Source: Pyrocephalus nanus
Taxonomy: Eukaryota; Chordata; Aves; Passeriformes; Tyrannidae
Direction: 5' to 3'
Assembly (NCBI GenBank): GCA_038380795.1
Contig: CM076260.1
Span: 80,327,843 to 80,391,842, forward strand
Length of the DNA: 64,000 bases
Shown here: one piece after another, positions 36,301 to 48,806 of the stretch
Layout: every line of letters starts with the position of its first letter
How positions within the stretch are numbered: the stretch's first letter is position 1
Made by a program: the position numbers and the translations under genes
Notes under the pieces: generated by a model
What the model was told of the DNA's origin: nothing
Databases searched by the model: none
Seen by the model: the letters and a program-made list of their open reading frames with translations, nothing else

Positions 36301-39300
36301 CAAAGTATACTAGGAGCACCTAGAGCAACAAACATGATGTTTTCGAGAAACTAGCATAGGTTTAAAGCTATGTCTGTATTAACCTGCAACAGAAGTATAT
36401 TTTTCAGATATAAATGAGGAGACCATGTAGATTTTATAGCCTCGTATATTACTGAAAGTCTCATACAGGCTAACCTTCAATCCACAAAAACAAAGAGCAT
36501 CCCTTAGCTTGCACCTAATCACCCAGCAAAGCTGGAAGCAGCAGAACTCTGGTGCTGTGCTACGAGAGAGATGCTCCCTTTGGTGCTTAAGGAAGCATTT
36601 TAGGTTTACTGGTGAATGACAGCACCTTCATGGAGAAACTCCCATTGTTACAGAACCAAAATAAGGAGCTCCTCTCCTCTCCTCTCTCTCGACCTCCCTA
36701 TAGCAGTGTGAAAGGGGTACACTTAAAGACTAATTGTCCTCAGGCAGAACAGCACTACTGCAAGCCAGAGTCACAGTGGTACAAAGGATCACACAATCAC
36801 AACCATCCTCCTTGACACACACTCTTTCTGAATCAAATCCTGCTTCTCACTGCTTTAAAAATTCTACACCATGGTTATAACTTAACAGTATTTTTGTACC
36901 TTCAGGATGCCATCAACTTAGGTACTCCATAATTTAACAATGGTACGCCAACTTTCATGATGATGATAATTACACAGTGTAACATTATTATTAATTAACA
37001 TTTAAAACAATAATGATAACTTAACCAGCAGCTAATTCAAGAGTGTGTCAGTGCTGAAGACACAGTCCTGAATGTAAAGGTGTTCCCATTTGGCTATTTT
37101 TAAGTCAGGTGAAATCGAATAAGGAGCATACAATCGCTGGCCTGTGTTTAGCACTTTGTAATCACCCAACTATTTGGTCAGTTCTTGGTTATATTTCCCA
37201 TATTGCAAAAATGTCTGCTGCCACATCTATCTTACCATCACCCATAGTTTAAACGTTTTTCCTTCTAAATATGTTTAGAAAACTTGTAGTCATTCAAAAA
37301 CACATTCCTACTACTTCTCAATCTGTTACTAGAGTCTGAACCTCTGACCTTACCCAAACAAGAAATTCTTATGCCTTTTATTTCATAGTCGATACATAAT
37401 GTTCATTACCTAGTCTCAAATATTCATTTTTCTTAAGTGTCTCTTTCCTTTAAAGGCATAAGTGGTATAGCATTTTGAAACACAGATTTGTTTGACCTCC
37501 TTTTCCTACTTTCTCTGAGACTCAGATTCTAGAAAGTTTGTTGGTTTGTTCCTAAGTATCAACCAGGACTTAAGTTTTTGTGCAGTGGATTCCTGTAACT
37601 ACAATCCATCACAGAAATGTTCTGTGAAAAGCAAGGCATAATTGACTTTCACCTCATTTTGACTTCCATCTATAACAGACTGGATATACTTTTAATTCAA
37701 AATATGAAAGTCAGACCAAGCAGTACCATCACTACCAAGTACCTTGCAGAAAACTCAATCAGTGGGGGTTAATGGCCAACAGAACAGGGAGCATGCAGAG
37801 GAAGAAAACTGCCGGGCACCAAGATGCTGCTTCTGCGTTCATTTATCAGATAAAGAACATCTTTACAGGCCAAGTAAAGATTTAACAAGCTGAGCAAACT
37901 GAGCAACACCCCCAGGTAAAGCAAACAGCCTGATAAATCAGCATATGCAAGCAAACTTTACAATGTTAAACTGGCAACCATTTTGGACTGTTTTGTTACA
38001 TCAAGACATAACTGGCTATATCCAGGTATTAATGGAATTTCTAATCTGATTAACTATATAAAAGCATATTCTAATACACTATAAAATTAAAAAAAAAAAA
38101 AAGGTAAAATTAAAAATAGTACCAATTAAAGGCAGGAAAAGGGATCAGATAAGTCCTTCCCTTTAATCTTAAAATTTTGCCTAGAAAGTTGAGAAAATTT
38201 CCTGATTTATCCTGATATCTTCTATAAGCTCATGTAACATTAACAGAAGAGCTTTAAACATACAACTAACTCCAGTGTTTGCAGTTAATTTGCTTTTTTA
38301 AGGAAATTAAAAAAAAAAAAAAAAAATCAGTCATCACACTCAGTTGACCATGCAAACTGCAAGCCTGGTTTTCTGACCCAGGAAGACAAGAGAGACCATA
38401 ATCAAGAATGAAATCATTAATCACTTGGATTAATAAAATCTACAAACACAGAGCAAGCACAGCTCCCATGAAAGGACAGCCTACATTTCTAACTTGCCCA
38501 AATTCTACGAAAGTGTCAACTCACAAACAAATAAAAGGAGCCTACTGAACATAATGTAATTGTGAAAAGGCTTAATCAAGCTAAATTGTCAAGGACTGGA
38601 AGAAAGGTCATTTTACAGCCTGAGAGCTGGGTAAAGGATAGAGAAGAAAAAGTAAGGCACAGCAGTTGCTTTCCAGAACAGAGAAGGGTGATGGAAGCCT
38701 CTGGGTATCACTAGCAGTTAGATTTATTCACCACTTTTATCAGTTTACAACAGAATGGAAAGTACAGTCAAATCTCCTAAATTCGTAAACAGAACAGCTT
38801 GCTTTACTCCCTCAGTACTGCTACATAAATCTGTACTGAGCTGTACTGCCAATGACCTCATATTAAAAAGGTATTAAAGCAGGAAGAAACTGTATGGACA
38901 ATTTTTTGTTAATATGAGAGGAAGAGTATTTTCTGTTGCTTTCACCAGTAAACTGCTGAAAAAAGATGCTGGCCATTCAAATCTTGTCAGACTTTCACAA
39001 AGCAAAACCCGCATGCTTCCAGAAAGGCACTGACCCTAACACTACCAATACTCTTGCAAAAAATGTACCATCATGCAACACAACGTCATGTGTTCTCTCA
39101 AGACACTGCTTCCATAGAAATACACATTGTCAACAAACACTCTTCTTCTTTACCAAAATTTGTATTTCAGAGCAAATCTTTACTATGTATCTTATTTCAG
39201 GATAGAATTTGTTTAATTGCTAAAGGAATATAATTCAAACAGCTATGCTATCACATTAAATCAGCCATAGTATTTTCACCCAGCCTTGTATAGAAAACAA

Positions 39301-39507
39301 CATGAACCTCTTCATTGGAAAATACACTTTCTATTTATATACATTTGAAGAAGAAATCACAGATGGGGAGAAAATTACAAAAATCTACCACCTGAGCTGC
39401 ATATAACATAGACCTAATAACACTGCCCAAAAATTTTAATTTCACTATGAAAACAGTTCCAATAAGGTAAGAAAGGGTTGTTAGTCTTTCTACCATTAGA
39501 TGCATTT

Positions 39508-39597
39508 TATATATATATATATATATACATATATAAAATATATAAATTTATATATATATATAAAAATAATATATATTTTATATATTTATATATAAAA
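39508..39597. repeat. TA-rich dinucleotide repeat
   Basis: About 90 bp composed almost only of TA steps with short A or T interruptions. It is largely self-complementary and probably length-variable. Confidence 0.9.
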
Positions 39598-40965
39598 TCC
39601 AAAATAACATTAACTGAGGTAAGACTAAGCAGAACTTCTGCACTATCTGAGCTTTCCCTCTGAAACAGAGCAGCAAACTGTCCCCAGCAGCCATCCTTGC
39701 CCTGCTTTGGTACCTCAGACCCTTGCTGTAAGGCTTGGCCAAGGTCATAGAAAAAGTCAGCACTGTAACAAGCCTGTGACCCCAAATCCTGGTGAGATCT
39801 CGCTGAGTCTCAGCAAGTTGTTTAGAAAGAAAATATTCTGCACATCATTACCTATCTTCTGGCTTACCCAGCACTTCTCATGCAGTCAAAAGCTGCATCA
39901 AACAACATTTACTACTACGTGCTGACAGACAAAAGCAAGTTTAGAATTACACTTCACAGTGTAAAGCCTCAAACATTAATTACATATATAATAAGATTGC
40001 TGAAATGCTAAATCAGTGTCAAGAACTAGATTTTTGTTTTCTTTTTTATTTGCGTTCCTGTACTGCCACCTAAAGCTCAGATTGAAAAACAGGAACAGTA
40101 GTGGACAACACGACTTTTATCTGTAGATAAAATGGAAATGAACAGGAATGATTTTTCTGATACCTCGCTTTGAACAAAGATCACTCCAGATTCAACCAGA
40201 TCAAAACCAGATACATGAAACATTTTGAAACACGATTCCACATCCCAGTCTAGTAGTACTTCACCATTTTTCTAAATTCCATCCACTACAGAAAAAACAA
40301 ACAAACAAACAAAAACCCAAAACCAAACAAAACCCACAAAAAATTGAGATCTATGTATGTATTTTATGGATTTTATTTAACAAAGTCCACTCAACAAGAT
40401 GCCACTGTCTTTAAGAACGTCCACTTGGACAGTCTTATCTATAAACTCTGTCTAGCCGTAGTATATTTTACAAAGGAAGACAACTGGTGGAAAAATATTT
40501 TTAACTTCCTTATTTAACTTTTTAAAATTTAATTATATAACTATTTAGGAAAAAAAAAATGCATAGCCTTTCATGATATATCAAGATATAACACTACTAT
40601 TTCTCCCAGCAAAACACACCCTGGTTATACATCTACATCAAAACACTTCAGATTCGTTTTTATTCTACCTATTGTCTTCCAAAGTCTCTTCAAACTGAAA
40701 AGATACAGACAGTCACCACCCTGAAGGACTCTGATGTCACCAGTCAAACTTCATAAATATATTAGCTAAAAATCTGTTTTTAACTTTAGTGTCTGCTTGG
40801 GGGTCGTTTGAGTATGCTGAGGTGAGGTGCAAGCATGACCTGGAATACATCGTCAAACTTTCCTCTGAGAAAATACGTTATCTTAAACCAGAAGCTAAGA
40901 TGTCCTGAGACAAAGAAAGACACAGAACAAATCACTGAGATTGTTAAAACAAATAAAACTTGTGG

Positions 40966-40969
<4 letters not shown>

Positions 40970-40998
<29 letters not shown>
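40970..40998 (+). repeat. Poly(A) tract of 29 with AATAAA just upstream
   Basis: Twenty-nine uninterrupted A bases, preceded 12 bases earlier by AATAAA at 40,952-40,957. This could be the 3' end of a retroposed transcript on the plus strand. I could not identify a parent gene in the preceding sequence or a clear flanking duplication. Confidence 0.5.
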
Positions 40999-41003
<5 letters not shown>

Positions 41004-41766
41004 CAGTATTGGATTTTCTCCTCTTTTCTTTACCTCTTGACAATTATACCTATTGATTTGTTTCAAGTCTTAATATACTAATCTACAAACAACTCGTCAT
41101 AACCTGGCTTGCTGGGTAATTGCTAAAGGTAAGACAACAGATTTGTTTTTTTGTTTCTAAACAAACACAGAAAAGTAATGTCAGTTTGGCAGCTTCCACC
41201 TGTAAGGATCTGTGGGAAGACGGAAGGCATTTATTTAACGCATGTCTCAAAACCACGTGCTCCTTAAACCGGATAAAACTGCGCGCTCGACAGGGAGCTC
41301 AACTCTGCCTATTTCATGAAGGCTGGTGCCTCGTCACCTCTGCGACAGTCCAGGGCAGAGCTCTGTTTTGTCCCCGCCGGACTCAGGAATACGCAGGGGG
41401 AAACGGGAGCCGCCAGGCACCGCCCGCCCAGCGGGAAAACGCCGCGGCGCAGCGGCACCGCACCGAGCCACGCCGGCACTGCTGGCTCCGGCCAGCCCGG
41501 GAAAGTCCCACCAAACTCCCGACGTCCGGGAATTTGGCGAAAGCGCAAAAAAACCTCGGAGAAAAAAAACAAACAAACAAAAAACCAAACAAACAAACAA
41601 AAAAAAAAAAAACAAACTCAAAGGAGCGGCAGGAAGCAGCAAGTCGCGCCCGTCAGCCCCGGAGGAACCCGGCCGGGGAGACGCGGGACAACCTCCTCGC
41701 CGCAGAAGTACTAGCCCACTCCCACTCCATCCCACCCCGCCCCGCACAGCCCGGCACTGCCCCGCC

Positions 41767-42078
41767 TCAGCGGAAGGGGCGGTGCTGCCCCGGCGGGGCC
41801 GGGGAAGGGCGGCCGGGCGGCCCCGCCGGTACCTGCGCAGGCAGCGCTCGCACAGGCTGCCCAGCTGCTCCTTGGTGAGGACGTAGGCGAAGGGCTCGGC
41901 TCGGTAGAGCAGCTCGCCGGGCCGCACCCGCCGGCGGGAACGGAGGCCGCTGCCCTTTCCCGGGCTCGGGAACCGCTCCAGCGCCGCCGGCTCCATCCTC
42001 CCGCGCGCGCCGCCACGAGGACAGGGGAGCGCAGGCGGCCCCGCCCGCCGGCACGTGACGCGGTGCTGCCGCCGCCAT
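41767..42078 (-). other. Candidate upstream ORF overlapping the SMYD3 start
   Basis: An ATG at 42,078-42,076 in strong context (A at -3, G at +4, inside the TISU-like AAGATGGCGGC) lies 82 bases before the SMYD3 ATG in another frame. Its frame stays open past the start codon and past the exon 1 donor at 41,833, so in spliced mRNA it would continue into exon 2. It matters only if transcription starts above 42,078. Its Ala/Pro/Arg-rich translation is not conserved-looking; a regulatory role is inference. Confidence 0.35.
41833..41996 (-). CDS. SMYD3: SMYD3 exon 1 coding part (histone-lysine methyltransferase, N-terminus)
   Basis: Codes for the first 54 residues plus two bases of SMYD3, a SET- and MYND-domain lysine methyltransferase acting in nucleus and cytoplasm (reported substrates include histone H3K4, H4K5 and MAP3K2). 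The ATG at 41,996-41,994 has A at -3 and G at +4. The protein begins MEPAALERFPSPGKGSGLR, then RPGELLYRAEPFAYVL, which follows the start of the split SET domain, and ends CERCLR, whose two cysteines begin the MYND zinc finger continued in exon 2. The exon ends CTGCGCAG with donor GTACCG. Only this exon is in the window. The order SMYD3–TFB2M on one strand, followed by CNST, is the known vertebrate order and supports the call. Confidence 0.9.
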
Positions 42079-42232
42079 CTTAAGTCAGGGCCAAGGCCGG
42101 GTGGGACTGTGGGGATTGGGCTGAGGTTTTCCGTAGTGTTGTGTCCTGGCACAGGGCTGGGCAGGACAGCTGCACTAAAAGGCCATGGGGCAAAGGACAG
42201 CCCTTTTCCCGAAGAGGGGGTTAATAATACAT

Positions 42233-42628
42233 ATAACAGAGTCCCGGAATGGATAAGGATGGAAGGGACCACAGTGGGCCATCTGGTCCAGCTTCCCTGC
42301 TAAAGCGGGGTCAGCCTAGACCCATTGCACGGGTTTGAGTACAGACAGTTCTTGAATATCTCAAGTGAGAGACTCCACATCCTCTCTGGGCAATCTGTTC
42401 CAGTGCTCAGTCACCCACACAATAAAGAATTTCTTCGTTGTGTTAAGGTGGAACTTCTATGCATCAATTTCTGCCTGTTGCCTCTTGTCCTATTGCTTGT
42501 CCCCACTGAGAAGATCCTCTTGGCACTCTCCCTTCAGATATTTATACACATTAATGAGGTTGCCTCTTAGTAATTTCTTCTGAAGGCTGAACACACCCAG
42601 CTCTTGTAGCCTTTCCTCATAAGAGAAT
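42233..42628 (-). mobile_element. CR1 LINE 3' fragment
   Basis: Reverse-oriented CR1: on the minus strand it carries the CR1 C-terminal reverse transcriptase region (a degraded relative of the block seen at 52.7-52.9 kb) followed by the 3' untranslated region with GACCAGATGGCCCACTGTGG and ending near TTCCGGGACTC. The usual terminal repeats are lost. It lies about 240 bp upstream of the SMYD3 start codon, just outside the CpG island. Confidence 0.85.
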
Positions 42629-44825
42629 TTCTATTAACACATCACTCTGTGCTGCTAACCACAGTGGCTGTCAGTGTTTCCATGGCCAACTACAAATGGT
42701 ATTCTGGAATTTCTTCAGTTGCTGTAGAACTTTGTGGGTTGGTTGGTTTGCTTTTAAAGGGAATAAGGGGCAGTCACAAAATGTCTAATTTTAAATTCTT
42801 CTTAACCACAATACAGGAAGCCCTTGTGACACAGACACCTCACAGCTGCTGCAGGTCAGCCTCAGAAGGAACCTGAAGCAATAGGAAGTCCCAGCTACCA
42901 CGTTAGCCTTGTCCAGCACCATTCCTGATTTATTCCTGTACCCACCCAGCTTCAGTGCTGACAAGGAAGTGCAAAAAAACACAAATGAGGATACGTGGAT
43001 GTTGCATCCCCGCAGCTTTGTATGTAAAGAAGGGAATTACCCCAGGCCCTACTCAGACCCATCCTAGGGCCATGGCCTCCAAGGGACCACAAGCAATCAG
43101 AAAGCCCCTCAAGCCAGGCAGCTGATGCATGTTAATGCAACAACTCTTCTTCATCCTTCGATGTACTGCAAAGAGAAAATCATACTATTTTTGTATTGAC
43201 ACACAAGGGTTTCTCAGTGACTTGACTGATGCAACCCTGAAACCAGCATAGAAGAGTCAGATCTGAGGCAGGGGCTTCATGGTGTGTCTACCCATTTGTT
43301 GCAGGTGATACACTTTTCAGTTTGTTATCTTGATCAAAATACTAAACAGTTTGGTTCACAAAGGAAGAGGTATGAAAATTATTCTGTCAAAAAACACCCC
43401 AAAATGAGACATTTTATTTATGAACTAGCATATGGATATATTTCTGGATCACAGCTGTGGTGCAGATTGACTTAGTCTGGTTTTCCTCATTACGCCTATA
43501 GAGGGAGGTAGGGCTTGTGTTCTGGAAAGGGCGGTTGAGTCATCCTGTCAAAGCACAATGAGACGAAGACCTAAAAGTTCTGCAAAACAGGCGTGCGTTG
43601 CTGAAATACATTCAAGTTTTGTTCTTGGTAATGATTATCTCAGTTTGCAATTGTTTCCATCCAAGTTGCAACAAGGTAATCAGGAATGACAATATAAATA
43701 TCCGAAACACTGCTATGGGGAAGACTCAAGTCACAAGATTTTCACAGAAAAATGTATTTTAACATTCACTTAAATGCTGCAATGATGTAATTCACTACCA
43801 AAAGAACTGACAGCAGTCTGGCTGTCAGTGAAATCATTATGCACATTACTATGTTTATCTTTAAACCCTTCTGGCAAATTTTTAAAAAGTGTTCAATTAC
43901 AGTGGTGGTGTGAGATTCTCAAGAATTACCCTTAAGAGTTATTAAAATATTAGAAGATTACCTCTGTATTTGGTTTGTATGCTTTGCTCCTTCACCTATA
44001 TGATCTTCTGCATTTCCCTGTCTATGTTTCATTGAATTTCTAAGCAGACATTGCCCAAAACCTGTGACAAAAACAAACCCAGTAGTAACAGAAGGTAACA
44101 TCTGTATCTATTAGTGCGTAAATTTAAGAAATGAATAGTCAAACAATATGCAAAAAGCATGAACTTAAAGCCCTACCTATGTACAGCAAAAGGTGCATTC
44201 AGGGAAGAGCTAATATGAATATACATTATCACATGTAATTTTCATTATTTTCTCATTTTCCCACATCAGGTTTTCTCACTCACATATCCCATAACACAAC
44301 AAATTCTAGCAAAATACAGAAACATATCTGAGGGAATGACAGTCTACTGTCTCTCTCACGCACAAACAAAATGAAAACGACAACCTCGAAGAGCCCAGAT
44401 ACTCTAGCAAAACTAAAGTATGAATAGCTGAAGGGACTTCCATCAGTTTGGCATCAGTAAAATAAGCCACAGAAGCCCAAGACCAGCTTTTAGCTGATGT
44501 TACATTTCAAGTGATACAACAACATAACTGTAGTAATAGAGTTTTTTTAGTATGGGTAAGCTTTTAACACATCATAAACATTTTCATTTCAGTGTTGGAT
44601 ATTTTGACTTCTGTACAAAGAGCCTGGAGAGCTTATTCTGGATATCTACATCTACATGGTATAGGCTGGTCTGCCTAGGAGGGCCATTCAACACAGTCTT
44701 TAAGCAATGGTAATCAATGGAATGCCCAATTCGGATATTTTTCGAAACATCAATAAGAATTTCCTGAGAAGCATAATGATACTAGGGCTATATATTCCAA
44801 TAAGTGGTTCTTTAGCCCCTGTCAA

Positions 44826-44854
44826 TATTTATTTAGTTATTTATTTATTTAGTT
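44826..44854. repeat. TTTA tetranucleotide repeat
   Basis: Short imperfect run of TTTA units with TTAG interruptions. Confidence 0.75.
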
Positions 44855-45293
44855 GAATTTAATCCCTGTTATCAGTATGGTGTTTTTATATGACCAAGTC
44901 ATACACTGACCTAAACAGGTCAAACTTCTCAACAGCTGTTTGAAGTGCATGACACATTCTGGACAGAAGGAGCTGTCAAGGCATGTAATGAAGGCACCTT
45001 TGTGGGAAATATCACTTAATTGTGGCTGATACTGCTGAATTAGTCATACTTCCTTACAGCCAGGAGACACTGTAGTGGAAGTTTAGCTCTTCTGTTTCAA
45101 GACAGCGTGTTTTACAGTAGGAATTTAGAGAAACAATTGCAATAATGAAATAATTCAAATTCTGCTCTTTAGTCATAAATGTGCAATAGCCATTCCAAAC
45201 AACACAGCACAGAAGGGAATTTTTCTGGGAGCAAAATATGGCTCAAAAGACAAAATGTTACATTTTGGATTGTACAAAAACCTGTGTTACCAA

Positions 45294-45335
45294 TGGCCTA
45301 GAATAGCTATCAAGTGGCTTAGAATAGCTATCAAT
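45294..45335. repeat. 21 bp tandem duplication
   Basis: TGGCCTAGAATAGCTATCAAG at 45,294-45,314 is followed by a copy at 45,315-45,335 with two mismatches. Confidence 0.85.
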
Positions 45336-48300
45336 AAGTTGAAATCTTGTAAACACAGAGAAATCCTTTATGAACACCTGTCTCTCGAAGAGGTCTCTTC
45401 GCTTTCAGTGTTGGTGCATAGTAAAAAATTTATTCTAGAATGTAAAATTAAAAATCGCCACAGAAGCATTTTAAGCACAAATTCATAATAAATTTCACTC
45501 ACAGCAACAGATTTTATCTGTTGATTTTTTTACTAGGAACTTTACAAAACCATTCTACTTTTATTTGTGTCTTCCCTACCTCAATTTCCTTCAAAAGACA
45601 GAAGCACACTCATACAGTTCTTAGCTGTTTTGCCTATTTGGGGTCTTATCAATAGAATCAACTACATCAAGGGTTGAAGACTTGCTTACATTATGAGTAA
45701 TTGACTGTTTCATTTGGTGTTTCTTAACTACTCCTAATTTCCCTTGGGCTTCATATGTTTGCTGCATGTTGCGTTCTATCAGCTGGGGACAGCCAGCGTG
45801 CCTAATTTTAGCAGTGACGTTAAAACAGCCCACACAGGGGAAGACGCAGTAGCTGTTGAGAAAGGATACAATGCGAGTGAATAAACATCTCCCACTGACT
45901 TCTTGTCCTTTCTGGAAAAGTTACTTTTTATTTCCATTTTCTCAGTGTTTCCAGAAGAAACATACAGGTTTGCTAATTAGAGGCTTGTAAAGCTCAGGTT
46001 GGAGTTTTCAATCCGCAGCCCCACAGATTGCGTTTAGCCTGACAAAACAATTAATTCAGCATGTTTCTCAGGAAGCCTCGGGTTCTTCCTGTAACACTTG
46101 CACATCCTAAACTACACCACACGGTCTGTTTCTTGAGTTTTATGTTGATATTTCTATCAACATTATCATTATCGCCTGCAAGGCTGAGCTCTAATTATTA
46201 AAATGCACAGTGCTGAACAGGTCTAGTAGCCAGTATATACACATTCCACCTTAACAACCCCTTGCAACTGCATCTACTACGATAATTACTACAAGGTCAC
46301 AAACCCTTTCTCTGGATCAGAAGTGAACTGATTAGAGAATTCAACTAGACTGATCGTCTAGTTCCAAATTTCTTATTAACTAGGTACCACAAGGACCAAC
46401 TTTACTTCTGTTTGTATTTGTGTTTGTTATGATTATAGTTAATGGTAAAAAATTAGGCAATTGCCATCACAGTCATGTAATTTTCTTTCACAGGCAGACG
46501 GATGGTACAAATGATAAGTACTATTAGAAAAGATTTAACATCTCTAAAGTCATAATCAATATAGAAATTACGATATACGGGTGCACTTTTTTTATGGCCA
46601 AAAGCCATTTTTTTGGCAGCTCCTCTACGAAACAGTATTGGAAGAGCAGGTGCAACACTTAAGAAAAAGTGTTTTACCAAGTAGCTGTGTCATGTGTGGT
46701 TCACATTTCATGTATTACATTGGTTTTGGGAGAAAAGGGGGAAAAAAAATTTAACAACAACTCCATTGTTTGGAAATATTTGATAGGAGTAGGCATACTG
46801 TGGACCTTCCATAAAGTATATGTATGAATGTTGTAACCTCCATCTCATCTGAAATCATGGATTTGAAGACAGAAAAACATAGGAGGAAATAAACTTGCCC
46901 AAAAGTTTCCAGATAATTAGTGTAATTGCAAAAATCTACTACTTTATATCTTGAATAGATATATCTTAAACCTATCTTAAATGTCTTATATTTAAGATAT
47001 CCAGAACAACTGAATTGTGCAACATTTTCAAATGTTGGTGCATCTTTAAAAATACTATTTCTGATTTACTGTATTTGGCACAGTAACTCACAAATTAATG
47101 CACTTACAGAAATGGGAAACTTTGCTCTCCCACCATGATAGAAAATGGTTTCTGTAAACCTTAGCATGAAGATCATCTCTTCTGAGAAAGTCTAGCATTT
47201 TAAATTTTGAGTGAAATTGCAGTTTTCGCTTTGAAAAGCAATTTTGAGGGTTATTAAACTGTACATGGTAATCTGAATTTATATACTATTTTCCTAGTTT
47301 CAAGTTCTGTCCTTGTATTTATGTCAATCAAAAGTAACTGAAGAGATGGCTGCCTCAATTTTCCATAAACATACAGAGGAATATGGCAAAGGCAGTTATG
47401 CAAAGGAAAGGAATACAAGTAGTATGGCGTAGATTAAACATCATAAGAAGAATGTATGGCAAACCTTTATATAAAATTTAAAACTTGAAAGTCAAGTGAA
47501 AGTTTACAGTCAATATTATCCTACAAAAGCTGTAAACCTGCAACAGTAGGAAGCACTGAGTGGACAGCATCAATTAATCAAATCCATAGACCTAATTAAT
47601 TTTCACTACCCACGTATTTATTAACGTACAACAGTAATTTTCACTTTTTCCATCTCTTCCATGAATACCAAGACCATTTTTATAATGACATTTCTCCATT
47701 TCGCATTTGTGTTCAGGGCTAAACATTGCTTACACTTAGCCTTAATGGCAGATTTCTGGTGACCATTAAATCCCCTCATTTTAAGTCCACAGTTATGCAA
47801 CATTCCTTCCACTTACAGACTGCTGCTGTTACAGTGGGAGTCTCTGCATTGGCTCAATGAATGCTGCTTTCCAACATCAAAATAAAACAATTTTTTTTAA
47901 GTTCATGTTTGAAATGTTATCAGCACACAGTTAAAGACGTTTATGTGGACAGTGCTGGTCTTACATTTTATGCATTAAATACTTCTCCCAGTACGTTGGT
48001 ATTAGACATCTTGCTGCAACAACACCAAGGTATTTTGATTCAAAGTGTGTGTGGTTGATCAGCCTAGGAGATAAGCAGTCTCACAGACCAGCAGGTAAAA
48101 CAGTTACCATTTAATGAGACTGAAAAAGGTGGAATTGATTCTGTTAATGCAAGTTTGCAATTCATGGTCAATTTACAATGCAAGTTATCCGAAACAGAGA
48201 CGTGGACAAAAAGCAAACCTAAAATCTTCACAACTTACACTAACACCAGCAACACTCAGAGACAGACTGCAAACTAAGCTTCAGCCTTTCCAGGAGTTTC

Positions 48301-48806
48301 ATCGTAACATTAGAAAAGCTTACCAGCAGCTTCAAGAGAGCTGTGGCCTACCTAGCAGAGGCAACTGAGGCTGCTCAGTTACTTTCCCATCTACAGGAGG
48401 AAGACCAAGATGAATACTTGTCACATCTATTCTTCACACTCTGCTTAAGAAATACAATCCTGTGTTTGCAGTGTTTTGGGCACTTCTGTATTCCAAAGTC
48501 TGAAAATAGCTCAGCCTTCACCAAAATGGCATTTTACTAACTTGTACTTTGCTAAAGACGCATATTTCTGGCCACTGCTCTTCCCAGAGGGCACCATATA
48601 GAGCACAGAACCAGTACAGCCTCTCAGCCTTGTCAGACAACAGAACAGTTGCATGGTAAGATGGGAAGAGAAATTAGAAACAGGTTGCATTATGGAGTAC
48701 TATGGCTAAAAAGAGAATTTTAAGAGCATATGAGTATGAAGTATATTTTTTGTACATGTATTACACATTAAACAAAGTCCCAGCCAACGGTTTCAAATAA
48801 GATGAT

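Larger units (their letters stand above)
33327..41299. other. Intronic DNA, no gene seen
   Basis: AT-rich intron with A tracts (for example near 38,090 and 38,310), a CT-rich run near 36,670-36,690, the TA repeat at 39.5 kb, an AAAC run near 40,295-40,315 and the 29-A tract at 40,970. No coding sequence is recognised. Confidence 0.5.
1..41832 (-). other. SMYD3: SMYD3 intron 1 (partial, runs off the left edge)
   Basis: Everything to the left of the exon 1 splice donor at 41,832/41,831 is read as the first intron of SMYD3, transcribed right to left. I looked on the minus strand for the next exon, which should code for the cysteine/histidine-rich MYND zinc finger, and found nothing like it, so the acceptor of exon 2 should lie beyond position 1. 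SMYD3 is a very long gene with large introns in other vertebrates, which fits. The intron is AT-rich and carries CR1 fragments, simple repeats and a complete endogenous retrovirus in antisense orientation. That the whole stretch is one intron is inference. Confidence 0.7.
41300..42160. promoter_or_regulatory. SMYD3: CpG island and promoter region of SMYD3
   Basis: CpG-dense GC-rich DNA around exon 1, unlike the AT-rich flanks. It includes a palindromic CACGTG E-box at 42,052-42,057 and, on the minus strand, AAGATGGCGGC (42,081 down to 42,071), a YY1/TISU-like element often found at the start of TATA-less transcripts. An AAAC-rich run interrupts it at about 41,565-41,612. Limits are by eye, and the start site is not proven. 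Confidence 0.7.
42629..48806. other. Intergenic DNA between SMYD3 and TFB2M, no gene seen
   Basis: AT-rich intergenic sequence of about 6 kb. It contains a TTTA repeat (44,826-44,854) and a 21 bp tandem (45,294-45,335). No coding sequence, RNA gene or transposon is recognised; frames of up to about 84 codons look random. Confidence 0.55.

Noticed and set aside
1..41832. Search for SMYD3 exon 2 (MYND finger) on the minus strand
   Set aside because: No stretch with the expected Cys/His spacing and flanking splice sites was found; it should lie outside the window.
41120..42272. Long frames of 252, 186 and 312 codons around SMYD3 exon 1
   Set aside because: GC-rich composition suppresses stops. 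Only the part 41,833-41,996 in the minus frame resembles SMYD3; the rest runs into the intron or upstream region.
46300..46400. Possible diverged CR1 tail
   Set aside because: A short resemblance to the CR1 3' end only (GTCTAGTTCCAA); too weak to support.
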